Assembly: GCF_024710485.1 (NCBI RefSeq)
Contig: NZ_JANJUQ010000005.1
Span: 1-59,351, forward strand
Source of the DNA: Flavobacterium sp.
GTDB lineage: Bacteria > Bacteroidota > Bacteroidia > Flavobacteriales > Flavobacteriaceae
Reading direction: 5' to 3'
DNA length: 59,351 nucleotides
Part shown: positions 18,683 to 26,923 of the stretch, one piece after another
How the letters are laid out: every line of letters begins with the position of its first letter
How positions within the stretch are numbered: position 1 is the stretch's first letter
Program-made: the position numbers and the translations under genes
Notes under the pieces: generated by a model
Databases searched by the model: none
What the model was told of the DNA's origin: nothing
The model's input: only the letters and a program-made list of their open reading frames with translations

Positions 18683-19942
18683 CTATTTGATGTTGTAATT
18701 CAACAATATTGATCCCTGATTTTTAGGAACCAATTTACCCGAATGGTAATAATCTTTTTCAGCTATCGAGAAATCCATTACTTCTGTCAACCAATCTGCC
18801 ACCTCATTATTGATTTCGCTGTAAATGTTACAACTATAATCGCCGGGAGCCAAAGGTAAATTTTTAATGGTAAATTCTATGCTGTTATTATGAATATTGA
18901 ATTCGTCATTAATATTGCTTGTGGACAACCAAGCAACCCTGTCGCCCATAAAATTATTGATGCCGATATCGATTCGTTTTTGCGCTACAACAACTGTAGG
19001 ATCAAGTTCAAAATCGAGTTTAATCGTCAGATTTTTAAATGTCTCTATGGTTTCGTTATCGGTACAACCTACATATCCGTGAACAAATCGCAATTTACCG
19101 TTGCCTTTTCGCTTTTGAACTTCGGCCAACATCACATCTTCTGCTCTGGACTTTGATAGGTACTCGCGAACAACATCTTCGATATTTCCTACAGCTTTAA
19201 TCATACCGTGTTCTAGCATGATGCCTTTGGAACACAAATTTTGGACACTTGCCATATTGTGCGACACAAAAAGAACTGTTCTTCCTTGTCCTTTACTGAT
19301 GTCGCCCATTTTCCCCAAACACTTTTTCTGAAATTCAGCATCACCAACGGCTAATACTTCATCTACAATCAGAATTTCACTTTCCAAATGAGCGGCTACA
19401 GCGAATGCCAAGCGTACATACATCCCGGAAGAATAGCGTTTAACCGGTGTATCAATATAGCGCTCTACTCCGGAAAAATCGATAATCTCATCCAGTTTAC
19501 GCGTGATTTCCTTTTTGCGCATCCCCAAGATGGCACCGTTAAGATAGATATTCTCCTTTCCGGTTAATTCAGGATGGAAACCGGTGCCTACTTCCAACAA
19601 ACTGGCAATACGACCTTTGACTTTGATTTCTCCCGTGGTTGGTCCGGTTACTCTAGACAGGAGTTTTAACAATGTACTCTTTCCGGCACCGTTTCTGCCA
19701 ATAATACCAACAGCTTCTCCTTGATTGATTTCAAAGTTGATATCTTTTAACGACCAAACAATATCGCTTTGCCCTTTCACACTACGATCATTGGATTCAC
19801 CGATTTTAAGAAACGGATCTTCTTTCCCCATTACTTTAGTAATCCAAAAACGCTCTATATCGCGTGATATGGTTCCTGTTCCGATTTTACCCAATTGATA
19901 GGCCTTGGAAAGATTTTCGACTTTAATTACCGGGTTGCTCAT
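18683..19942 (-). CDS. wzt: ABC exporter ATPase for polysaccharide, with Wzt-type C-terminal domain
   Basis: The 419-residue protein has an ABC domain with Walker A GRNGAGKST (82-90), signature YSSGM (170-174), Walker B LIVDE near 191-195 and the switch His in SHN (H228). Residues about 270-419 form an extra beta-rich domain with NFMGDRVAWLS and PLAPGDYSCNIYSE, typical of Wzt C-terminal carbohydrate-binding domains. These recognise the finished or capped O-antigen before export. It pairs with the adjacent permease (one shared base). Exporters of this kind move undecaprenyl-linked polysaccharide to the periplasm. Confidence 0.93.
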   Translation of the reverse strand: MSNPVIKVENLSKAYQLGKIGTGTISRDIERFWITKVMGKEDPFLKIGESNDRSVKGQSDIVWSLKDINFEINQGEAVGIIGRNGAGKSTLLKLLSRVTGPTTGEIKVKGRIASLLEVGTGFHPELTGKENIYLNGAILGMRKKEITRKLDEIIDFSGVERYIDTPVKRYSSGMYVRLAFAVAAHLESEILIVDEVLAVGDAEFQKKCLGKMGDISKGQGRTVLFVSHNMASVQNLCSKGIMLEHGMIKAVGNIEDVVREYLSKSRAEDVMLAEVQKRKGNGKLRFVHGYVGCTDNETIETFKNLTIKLDFELDPTVVVAQKRIDIGINNFMGDRVAWLSTSNINDEFNIHNNSIEFTIKNLPLAPGDYSCNIYSEINNEVADWLTEVMDFSIAEKDYYHSGKLVPKNQGSILLNYNIK

Positions 19943-20799
19943 TAGACTGTATCGACAAAGTTTTTTTCTGTTTTATTAAAGATAAGAATCCCAATAAACA
20001 ACATGATTAAAGTAAAGACCACTGAATATCCGATACTCCATGCCGTGAATTCTCCTTTCCCTAAAAATGCAAAGCGAAAGGCTTCAATGATACCGGTCAT
20101 GGGATTGAGTTGGATGTATTTTTTATAGGCTTCTGGCGCGGCACTCAGCGGATAAATAACGGTTGTTGCGTACATTAGCAATTGGACTCCAAACGTGACC
20201 AAAAACGATAAATCCTTATATTTTGTAGTAATTGCGGTAATGATTAAACCAATACCTAATCCTAAAAATGCCATTAATACAATTAACAAAGGAAAAAAGA
20301 AAATAGCATATGTTGGAGCAAAATCAGCGCCATTAAGGGCAAAATAAATCATTACTCCCACAAACAAAAGTAACTGAACACCAAAGCGTACCAAGTTACT
20401 GACTACAATACTCAACGGCATAATCAATCGGGGGAAATATACCTTACCGAAGATATTGGCATTGTCACGAAAAACCGTACTGGTTTTAGTTAGGCAATCG
20501 GCAAAATAATTCCAAGCTGTGATTCCCGATAAGTAGAATAAGAATTGAGGTAAACCATCAGTACTGATTCCTGCTAATTTACCAAAAACCAAAGAAAAAA
20601 CTATGGTGGTAAAAATAGGTTGGATAAAAAACCAAAGCGGTCCTAAGACAGTTTGTTTATAGAAACTCACAAAGTCTCTTTTTACAAACATGACCAACAA
20701 GTCTCTGTAGTGCCATAAATCTCTGAACTTAACATCAAAAAGCGATGTATGTCCTTTGATTACTAAATCCCAATCTTGAGACGGGTTGTCATTTTTCAT
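19942..20799 (-). CDS. wzm: ABC-2 polysaccharide export permease
   Basis: The 285-residue protein has an N-terminal cytoplasmic stretch (LWHYRDLLVMFVKRDFVSFY) with the RDL/K-RDF signature of ABC-2 exporters. About six membrane helices follow, including FFIQPIFTTIVFSLVFGKL and VTFGVQLLMYATTVIYPLS. It is the Wzm partner of the adjacent Wzt. The gene is the first of the left-hand minus-strand unit, divergent from the PHP phosphatase gene, with a TAnnTTTG element at 20838-20845 before its ATG. Confidence 0.93.
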   Translation of the reverse strand: MKNDNPSQDWDLVIKGHTSLFDVKFRDLWHYRDLLVMFVKRDFVSFYKQTVLGPLWFFIQPIFTTIVFSLVFGKLAGISTDGLPQFLFYLSGITAWNYFADCLTKTSTVFRDNANIFGKVYFPRLIMPLSIVVSNLVRFGVQLLLFVGVMIYFALNGADFAPTYAIFFFPLLIVLMAFLGLGIGLIITAITTKYKDLSFLVTFGVQLLMYATTVIYPLSAAPEAYKKYIQLNPMTGIIEAFRFAFLGKGEFTAWSIGYSVVFTLIMLFIGILIFNKTEKNFVDTV

Positions 20800-20837
20800 G
20801 AATACCTTTTTGGTTTAAACTAATAAAGCTGTTGTTG

Positions 20838-20845
20838 CAAATATA
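20838..20845 (-). promoter_or_regulatory. Possible -7 element for the wzm-wzt unit
   Basis: Read on the minus strand this is TATATTTG, matching TAnnTTTG. It lies 38 bp upstream of the wzm ATG, in the 155-bp divergent intergenic region where a promoter is expected. I see no well-spaced TTG at -33, so only half of the consensus is met. Transcription would start at about 20831. Confidence 0.42.
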
Positions 20846-20906
20846 TAAATTACGAAAGTCGTTTTAAAGTAATGAAATGATTAATTTGATTATTCTGCTT
20901 TAATGA

Positions 20907-20935
20907 TTGAAAAAATGAAATAATGCCTAAATTTG
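20907..20935 (+). promoter_or_regulatory. Bacteroidota-type promoter for the PHP phosphatase gene
   Basis: TTG at 20907-20909, an 18-nt spacer, and TAAATTTG at 20928-20935 fit the flavobacterial promoter layout (TTG near -33, TAnnTTTG near -7). The predicted start of transcription is about 20942, only about 13 nt before the proposed TTG start codon. It is the best two-part promoter match in the window and lies in the divergent region opposite wzm. Confidence 0.6.
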
Positions 20936-20954
20936 TAAAATTAATTAACACACT

Positions 20955-21689
20955 TTGCTGTCCATTTTCAAAACAAAACCATTACTAAAAGACTTAATTC
21001 CAAAGAATTTTGTGGATATTCATTCCCATTTATTACCGGGGATTGATGACGGTTCTAAATCAGTGGAGGAAACGGCAATCTTAATGACGCAAATGAATGG
21101 TTTAGGGATAAATCATTTTATCACCACACCTCATATTTTTACCAATGTTTGGGACAATACTGAAGCCGTTATCACCAAAAAATTAAACGAGACCAAATTA
21201 GAGCTAGAACATAAAAACTGTTACGATACTTTTGAGGCAGGTGCGGAATACATGTTAGACTCTTTTTTTTTGAAACGATTGGAATCCGAAAAGTTACTGA
21301 CTTTAAAAAACAACTATCTTTTGGTTGAAATGTCTTATCTAAACCCACCAATCCAGCTGTTTGAAATTTTATTTGAAATCCAATTGGCAGGTTATAAACC
21401 GATTTTGGCGCATCCTGAACGCTATTTATTTTACCACAAAAATCACAAGGAATTTCACAAACTCAAAAATTCTGGTTGTTTTTTTCAACTGAATCTTCTT
21501 GCTACTGTAGGCTACTACGGAAAAAATATTGAAACGGTGGCGGAAAAATTATTACATGATAATTTTTACGATTTTGTTGGAAGCGACATTCACCACCAAA
21601 AACACCTCGATGCATTGAATAACATGGTTAAAATAAAAAGCCTTCCTGAGTTAGAGAAGGCTTTTAACAACAATTTATTTTTTCTTTAA
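20955..21689 (+). CDS. PHP-domain protein tyrosine phosphatase (CpsB/YwqE family)
   Basis: The 244-residue protein is the only plus-strand gene. It has FVDIHSHLLPGIDDGSK (H23 and H25), TTPH (H60), LAHPERY (H153) and SDIHH (D211, H213): the metal-binding residues of PHP phosphatases that dephosphorylate BY-kinases. The substrate is presumably the Wzc kinase encoded convergently next to it. The start is not an ATG: TTG at 20955 gives the best N-terminus (MLSIFKTK), and a nearby promoter supports it. The last 15 bp overlap the 3' end of wzc on the opposite strand. Confidence 0.88.
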   Translation: MLSIFKTKPLLKDLIPKNFVDIHSHLLPGIDDGSKSVEETAILMTQMNGLGINHFITTPHIFTNVWDNTEAVITKKLNETKLELEHKNCYDTFEAGAEYMLDSFFLKRLESEKLLTLKNNYLLVEMSYLNPPIQLFEILFEIQLAGYKPILAHPERYLFYHKNHKEFHKLKNSGCFFQLNLLATVGYYGKNIETVAEKLLHDNFYDFVGSDIHHQKHLDALNNMVKIKSLPELEKAFNNNLFFL

Positions 21690-24092
21690 AAATCTGTCTT
21701 TCCAAGATTTTTTCTCAAGGTCGGCACCATAACCGTAGCCATAGCCGTAGCCGTAGCCGTAGCCATAGCCGTAGCCGTAACCATAAGTTTTTCTCCAAAC
21801 CGTATCATTGAGAAGAATAGACATGTTAGGTAACTTTTTCTCTTGGTAAAAACTATCGGCTATTTTTAACAATCGCTTGTCTAAATAATTGGCTCTTACA
21901 ATGTATACAAAAGCATCGGCATGTTTTGCCACCAACAAAGTATCGGTAACCAAACTGACAGGAGCAGTATCTACCACTATATAATCGAACTGTTGCTTTA
22001 AAGTGGCGAACATTTCATCAACTTTTGGGCTCAATAATAAATCGGCCGGATTAGGTGGTATAACCCCGGATGGCAAGACATACAAACTTTCAAAACCTTC
22101 TAATTTCACAATGAAATCCTCGATTTTTTGACCTGATTTGACAATATAATTGGTTAATCCCATTGCAGGGATATCTAAATATTTATCAATTTTAGGATTT
22201 CTAATATCCAAACCAATTAATAAAACCTTTCTGCCGGTTAAAGCGATAGTACTCGCCAAGTTAATTGCCACAAAGGTCTTACCTTCTTTTGGCATGGTTG
22301 AAGTGACAAAAATAGTTTTAGCTTTGTCCTCCGGAACCGAATTGAGCATAAACTCTAAATTAGTTCTCACTATCCTGATAGCTTCGGCCGAACTGGAACG
22401 ACTGCTGGCATTGACAATCTCTCCTTCGCTCTCCGATTTAGGAATATCCCCCAAAAACGGAATATTGGTATAACTCTCAACGTCTTGTCTGGTTTTTATT
22501 TTGGTATCCAATAAATCTACAAGATAAATGATGAGAAAAGGAATCAGTAAGCCCGACATTAGCCCAATCAACAATACCAAACTGGAATTGGGAAAAATAG
22601 GGGAATTTTTAGACTTGGCTTCATCAATCATTTTAGCTTTAGGTGCCGTTACCGCTAATGAAATCCCAACCTCTTCTCTTTTTTGGAGTAAGTATAAATA
22701 CAACGATTCTTTAATTTTTTGCTGCCTTCCAATTACGTTGAGCTCTCGAGTTTGTTTAGGAATTTCAGAAATCTTACCGTTTAATAAATTGTCTTGGGCT
22801 TGTAAATCGGAACGCTTAATCTTTAGAGAAGCAATTAAACGATTGAGGCTCTCTTTGACACTTTTACGCATTTCATCAATTCTGTTATTCAAATTGATAA
22901 CCACACTGTTTTTAGCTGTACCGCCTCCGTTAACAATTCTATTACGTTCAATAATGTAACCATTGTATTGATTGATCAAATCGGCAGCATTATTATTGGT
23001 GACATTGCTGTTAGGTGCCGGAATTAAATTACTGGGAATGATATCTTCTTTAGAGGAATTATTTAAATAATCCAACATGGAATTGACTACTTTGATTTGA
23101 GTTTCCGTTTCAATCAATGCTTTTTCGAACTCTACAGAATTTTGGATAAACAAATCCGCATCAGAAGCAATATTGGTCAATCTGTTTGAGGTCATATAAC
23201 GCTCACCTTCTTTTTCAACATCGCCCAACTCATTGGTTATGTATACTAAACGATCGTCGATGAATTTTTGGGTACTTTTTGAAACAAAATTTTTATCATC
23301 AATAGCGTCTTGGTTGTAAATAGCAATAATAGTATTCAACAAATCTTCAGCTTTCTTGGCAACCGGGTCATTTAAAGTTAGCTCAACCACACTTGATTTT
23401 TCATTCAATGAAGCAATGGTAAGGCGACTTTTATAACTCTGAACCACATTGTCCAGATTGTTTACAGTAACAGTGATAGAAAAATCTTCCTGATCCTTAT
23501 TATTGTCCAACATGCGTTTAAGCACAACCATCTTACAATTTTTTAATCTGATGGTGGAACCGTATCGAAAAGTATTAATCAGCTTACCATCTGAAGTGGT
23601 TAATTCGAAGGTGTTCTCGGTTTTAGAATTCACCTTATAGGACTGAGGTTTTGTAAAAAAAGTATCATTCGATTCAAAAAAAGAAACATCTATCGGTAAT
23701 CGATCACCATAAAGTTCAATTCGCTTTACAGTCCCTTCAGCATGGTAGGTTACATTGTAATTAAGCTTCTTTACTGCTGATTTTATTATTGATCGCGACT
23801 TGATGATTTCAATTTCATTATCAACATTACTTTTCATTCCTTTCATCATTCCTAAATCAGCAAAGGCAGACAGTTCCGATTCTAAACCTCCCTTTTTTTC
23901 ATCTTTTACCAAAATAGTAGCACTGGCTTGATACTGAGGAACAGTATAGCGTAAGTACAACAAACTAAATGCCGTACAAAATATAATGGAAACTATGAAC
24001 CAAGGCCAATATTTAAAATACTTATCAAATTGTTCTCTTATGTCCAGACTTTCGTCGTTGTGATTATACTGTAAAGGAGATTGTTCTTGCAT
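21675..24092 (-). CDS. wzc: Wzc-type polysaccharide co-polymerase and tyrosine autokinase
   Basis: The 805-residue protein has an N-terminal Wzz region (membrane helix about 31-50), a long coiled-coil-rich periplasmic part (about 260-460) and a second helix at about 503-527. A cytoplasmic BY-kinase follows: Walker A TSTMPKEGKT (597-606), A' LLIGLDIRNPK (624-634) and Walker B YIVVDTAP (704-711). It controls chain length and export through the Wza channel. The C-terminal tyrosine cluster, the usual autophosphorylation site, is here ten consecutive Tyr-Gly dipeptides (770-789) followed by a basic end. It is 5 bp from wza and converges with its likely phosphatase. Confidence 0.95.
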   Translation of the reverse strand: MQEQSPLQYNHNDESLDIREQFDKYFKYWPWFIVSIIFCTAFSLLYLRYTVPQYQASATILVKDEKKGGLESELSAFADLGMMKGMKSNVDNEIEIIKSRSIIKSAVKKLNYNVTYHAEGTVKRIELYGDRLPIDVSFFESNDTFFTKPQSYKVNSKTENTFELTTSDGKLINTFRYGSTIRLKNCKMVVLKRMLDNNKDQEDFSITVTVNNLDNVVQSYKSRLTIASLNEKSSVVELTLNDPVAKKAEDLLNTIIAIYNQDAIDDKNFVSKSTQKFIDDRLVYITNELGDVEKEGERYMTSNRLTNIASDADLFIQNSVEFEKALIETETQIKVVNSMLDYLNNSSKEDIIPSNLIPAPNSNVTNNNAADLINQYNGYIIERNRIVNGGGTAKNSVVINLNNRIDEMRKSVKESLNRLIASLKIKRSDLQAQDNLLNGKISEIPKQTRELNVIGRQQKIKESLYLYLLQKREEVGISLAVTAPKAKMIDEAKSKNSPIFPNSSLVLLIGLMSGLLIPFLIIYLVDLLDTKIKTRQDVESYTNIPFLGDIPKSESEGEIVNASSRSSSAEAIRIVRTNLEFMLNSVPEDKAKTIFVTSTMPKEGKTFVAINLASTIALTGRKVLLIGLDIRNPKIDKYLDIPAMGLTNYIVKSGQKIEDFIVKLEGFESLYVLPSGVIPPNPADLLLSPKVDEMFATLKQQFDYIVVDTAPVSLVTDTLLVAKHADAFVYIVRANYLDKRLLKIADSFYQEKKLPNMSILLNDTVWRKTYGYGYGYGYGYGYGYGYGYGADLEKKSWKDRFLKKK
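21727..21786 (-). repeat. Ten-copy hexanucleotide repeat coding (Tyr-Gly)10
   Basis: Ten in-frame 6-bp units (ccgtag with ccatag, ccgtaa and ccataa variants on the plus strand) encode ten Tyr-Gly pairs at residues 770-789 of Wzc. Third-base changes show that the repeat is kept at protein level and is not a fresh expansion only. Because units are 6 bp, gain or loss stays in frame and changes only the number of phosphorylatable tyrosines. Confidence 0.95.
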
Positions 24093-24097
24093 AGAGT

Positions 24098-24868
24098 TTA
24101 TCGGGTAAGAATAATTAAAATGGTTCCTAATAATGACAAGGCAGAAATTACAGTGGTTACATTAGGCCCGACAGCCGAAGAATTTACCCTTGTTTTGTTA
24201 GGCTCAACCATTACCACATCGTTTTGGGAAAGGTAATAAAACGGCGAATTGATAAAATCTGCTTTGGTTATATCAACCCTGTTGTAGGTCATTTTACCAT
24301 TTGATTCTCGCACCACTAATATATTGTCTCTTTTGCCGTAAATGGTTAAATCCCCGGCTTGACTAATGGCTTCTAAAAGTGTAATTCGCTCACTGTTAAT
24401 CTTAATGGTACCTGGCTTTAGCACCTCTCCCAAAACCGAAACTTTATAATTCAAAATTCTGAGATTAATGGTTGGATTTGTAATGTATTCTTTGATAGCA
24501 GTTTGTAGCTTTGTTACAGCCTCAGAACGACTCAAACCGGCTAGTTTAATCTTGCCCACAACAGGAAACTCTATAAAGCCATAAGCATCAATTAGATACG
24601 TTTTTATACCGTCTTGATTTTCATTAATTTGATAATTTCCTTGAATTTGAGGCATATTAAAAGGTATTGTAAGTTCCGGTTGATCAGCGGACACAATAAT
24701 ACTTAATAAATCGTCATTCTGCAATTTGGGTTCGTAGTTCAGCGCGTCACTTTGATTTCCAACAGTTTCAACATTTTGAAGATAAACGATATCTTTCCTT
24801 GAAGCACAAGAAACCATAGTCAATAAGACCATTACTAAAAAAAACTTGATGCAAAACTTAAAACTCAT
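24098..24868 (-). CDS. wza: Wza-type outer-membrane polysaccharide export lipoprotein
   Basis: The 256-residue protein has a lipoprotein signal peptide (hydrophobic residues 8-20, then MVSC with C21 as the lipidated cysteine). It continues with a polysaccharide export domain containing LQNDDLLSIIVSADQPEL and YGFIEFPVVGKIKLAGLSR, and SLBB-like segments YKVSVLGEVLKPGTIKI and ITLLEAISQAGDL. The C-terminal end is hydrophobic (VTTVISALSLLGTILIIL). It forms the outer-membrane channel that works with Wzc. It lies between pglF and wzc. Confidence 0.93.
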   Translation of the reverse strand: MSFKFCIKFFLVMVLLTMVSCASRKDIVYLQNVETVGNQSDALNYEPKLQNDDLLSIIVSADQPELTIPFNMPQIQGNYQINENQDGIKTYLIDAYGFIEFPVVGKIKLAGLSRSEAVTKLQTAIKEYITNPTINLRILNYKVSVLGEVLKPGTIKINSERITLLEAISQAGDLTIYGKRDNILVVRESNGKMTYNRVDITKADFINSPFYYLSQNDVVMVEPNKTRVNSSAVGPNVTTVISALSLLGTILIILTR

Positions 24869-24921
24869 AGTATAATATTTGGTTGTAAATATAACATATT
24901 TGTTATTGATAACTGGTAAAA

Positions 24922-26868
24922 CTAGTGGTCAAGTGTTTCAAAGACCGAATTCATACTTTTAAATTCAGGCACTATTTTTTTCATCATCCCGACAATTTCT
25001 TCATTACTCGACTTTTTAGCTGTTTGAATCAAATCACAAACAAGACGATTAATCATCTCAAAATCATCGCATTTATCTTGACCTATCATTATCTTTTCAT
25101 TGTGTGTAGGCAACGTCTTCGAAGTATCATTCAACAATTCTTCGTACAATTTTTCACCGGGTCTTAGTCCGATAATTTTGATTTTGATTTCCTTATCCGG
25201 AACAAAACCGGCCAATCGAATCATTTTTTTGGCCAAATCAATAATTTTTACCGGTTCACCCATATCAAAAATGTAAATCTCGCCTCCTTTCCCCATGGCT
25301 CCTGCCTCTAAAACCAACTGACAAGCCTCCGGTATGGTCATAAAGTAACGAATAATCTCGGGATGTGTAATGGTTAACGGACCGCCTTCCTGAATTTGTT
25401 TAGTAAACAATGGAACTATGGAACCATTAGAACCCAAAACATTACCAAACCTAGTGGTGATAAATTTAGTAGCTTTTTGCGTCCCGTTTTCTGCTCTATA
25501 AAAGTTAAGAGACTGTACATACTTTTCAGCTATCCTTTTACTGGCACCCATTACACTACTTGGATTAACAGCTTTATCTGTTGAAATCAACACAAACTTC
25601 TCCACTGGATAACGACAAGACAAATCGGCCAAGTTTTTAGTCCCTACTACATTGGTTAAAATAGCTTGTGCCGGATTTTCCTCCATTAAAGGCACATGCT
25701 TGTAGGCAGCAGCATGGTAAACATAGTCGGGTTTGTAGGTTTGAAAAACGTATTCCATGGCTTCAAAATCTTTAACATCTGCAAGAACGGTTCTGATTTT
25801 GACTTTACCTGCAATGGCTCCGATTTCCAATCTCAAATTATGTAATGGTGATTCCGCTTGGTCCAGTATAATAATCTTGAAGGGCGAAAAAAGGATTACT
25901 TGTCGAACAATCTCACTACCAATAGACCCAGCTCCACCGGTAATCAATACCGTTTTACCATCAATTTGAGCCGAAATGGATTGATTATCTAAAACTATCG
26001 GTTTGCGATGTAACAAATCTTCAATATCAAAATTCTTAAGTTGATTGGAAATTTGCTTTTGATCTTCCCAATCGGTAATCAAGGGCACCGTAAACACTTT
26101 GAAATTGTACTCCAAACACTCTTCTACTATGGCAACAGTTTCCTCTTTTGTAAGACTTTTTTCCGCAATAATTAAGGCTTCCGCTCCCAAACTTCTCAAA
26201 ATAACATGAATGTTTTTTGACTGATTCACTATGGGTAAATCCAATATACTTTTAGAAGTTTTAGTGTGTTTGTACTTGTCTATAAAGGCAACCAAATTAA
26301 AACGTGAGGGTTTCTCTGTTTTTAGGGCATTAGCAACAGAAATAGCGTTGGCATCAGCCCCGTAAATCACAGCTTTGACTAATTTTTTATTGTTATCACT
26401 CAGCAGGTATTTTTCGAATATGTTTTTAACCAATATCCTAAACAAGAATAAAAGCAAAAACGATATAACAAAAGTGATAAACAAACCGGTTGACAAAAAA
26501 AGTTTTTTACCGGTCAATACATAATAGCCGATGTTAATTCCCAATAAAATAAAGTAGGATGAAGCCGCAGAAACCAAGAGTTTAACACCATCAATAAAAG
26601 TGGAATGCCTTATGATTCCGGAATACGTTCTGTAAACCATAAAGCAAATAGCATTCACCAATACAATGATAAGGTTAAAAGAAATGACATCCAATGAAGT
26701 CGGAAAAATAACCGAAAGGCTATGAATTATATAGGTTGTAATTACACAAGCAACACTGACTATAAATACATCTATAGCAAAAATGATCCAACGAGGCAAA
26801 TAGCCTATATTTTGAAACTTTTTGTTAAGTATGCTCATTTCTAATTCTCTAAAAATTTTTTTGCTCAT
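24922..26868 (-). CDS. pglF: PglF-type membrane UDP-GlcNAc 4,6-dehydratase
   Basis: The 648-residue protein has four N-terminal membrane helices (about 26-150), a first Rossmann-like domain (VKAVIYGADANAISVA) and a C-terminal SDR domain from about 300. There, LITGGAGSIGSE (308-319) binds NAD and T430-D431-K432 with M440 and K444 forms the active site. Met in place of the SDR Tyr is typical of PglF-like retaining 4,6-dehydratases; the PseB paralogue in this window has Tyr. It makes UDP-4-keto-6-deoxy-GlcNAc for the PglE-type aminotransferase encoded just upstream. Confidence 0.9.
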   Translation of the reverse strand: MSKKIFRELEMSILNKKFQNIGYLPRWIIFAIDVFIVSVACVITTYIIHSLSVIFPTSLDVISFNLIIVLVNAICFMVYRTYSGIIRHSTFIDGVKLLVSAASSYFILLGINIGYYVLTGKKLFLSTGLFITFVISFLLLFLFRILVKNIFEKYLLSDNNKKLVKAVIYGADANAISVANALKTEKPSRFNLVAFIDKYKHTKTSKSILDLPIVNQSKNIHVILRSLGAEALIIAEKSLTKEETVAIVEECLEYNFKVFTVPLITDWEDQKQISNQLKNFDIEDLLHRKPIVLDNQSISAQIDGKTVLITGGAGSIGSEIVRQVILFSPFKIIILDQAESPLHNLRLEIGAIAGKVKIRTVLADVKDFEAMEYVFQTYKPDYVYHAAAYKHVPLMEENPAQAILTNVVGTKNLADLSCRYPVEKFVLISTDKAVNPSSVMGASKRIAEKYVQSLNFYRAENGTQKATKFITTRFGNVLGSNGSIVPLFTKQIQEGGPLTITHPEIIRYFMTIPEACQLVLEAGAMGKGGEIYIFDMGEPVKIIDLAKKMIRLAGFVPDKEIKIKIIGLRPGEKLYEELLNDTSKTLPTHNEKIMIGQDKCDDFEMINRLVCDLIQTAKKSSNEEIVGMMKKIVPEFKSMNSVFETLDH

Positions 26869-26887
26869 ATATCATGGGTCATTGGTC

Positions 26888-26895
26888 CAAATTTA
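26888..26895 (-). promoter_or_regulatory. Possible internal -7 element before pglF
   Basis: Minus-strand TAAATTTG matches TAnnTTTG, 19 bp before the pglF ATG, in the 55-bp gap between the aminotransferase stop and pglF. No TTG stands at a proper distance upstream. It could give extra transcription of pglF, wza and wzc within the longer unit, but this is weak. Confidence 0.28.
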
Positions 26896-26923
26896 AACTA
26901 ATTTTAACATTTTATTAGAGATT

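Noticed and set aside
21727..21786. CRISPR-like or structural tandem repeat
   Set aside because: 6-bp units in frame within wzc, with no spacers; it encodes Tyr-Gly pairs.
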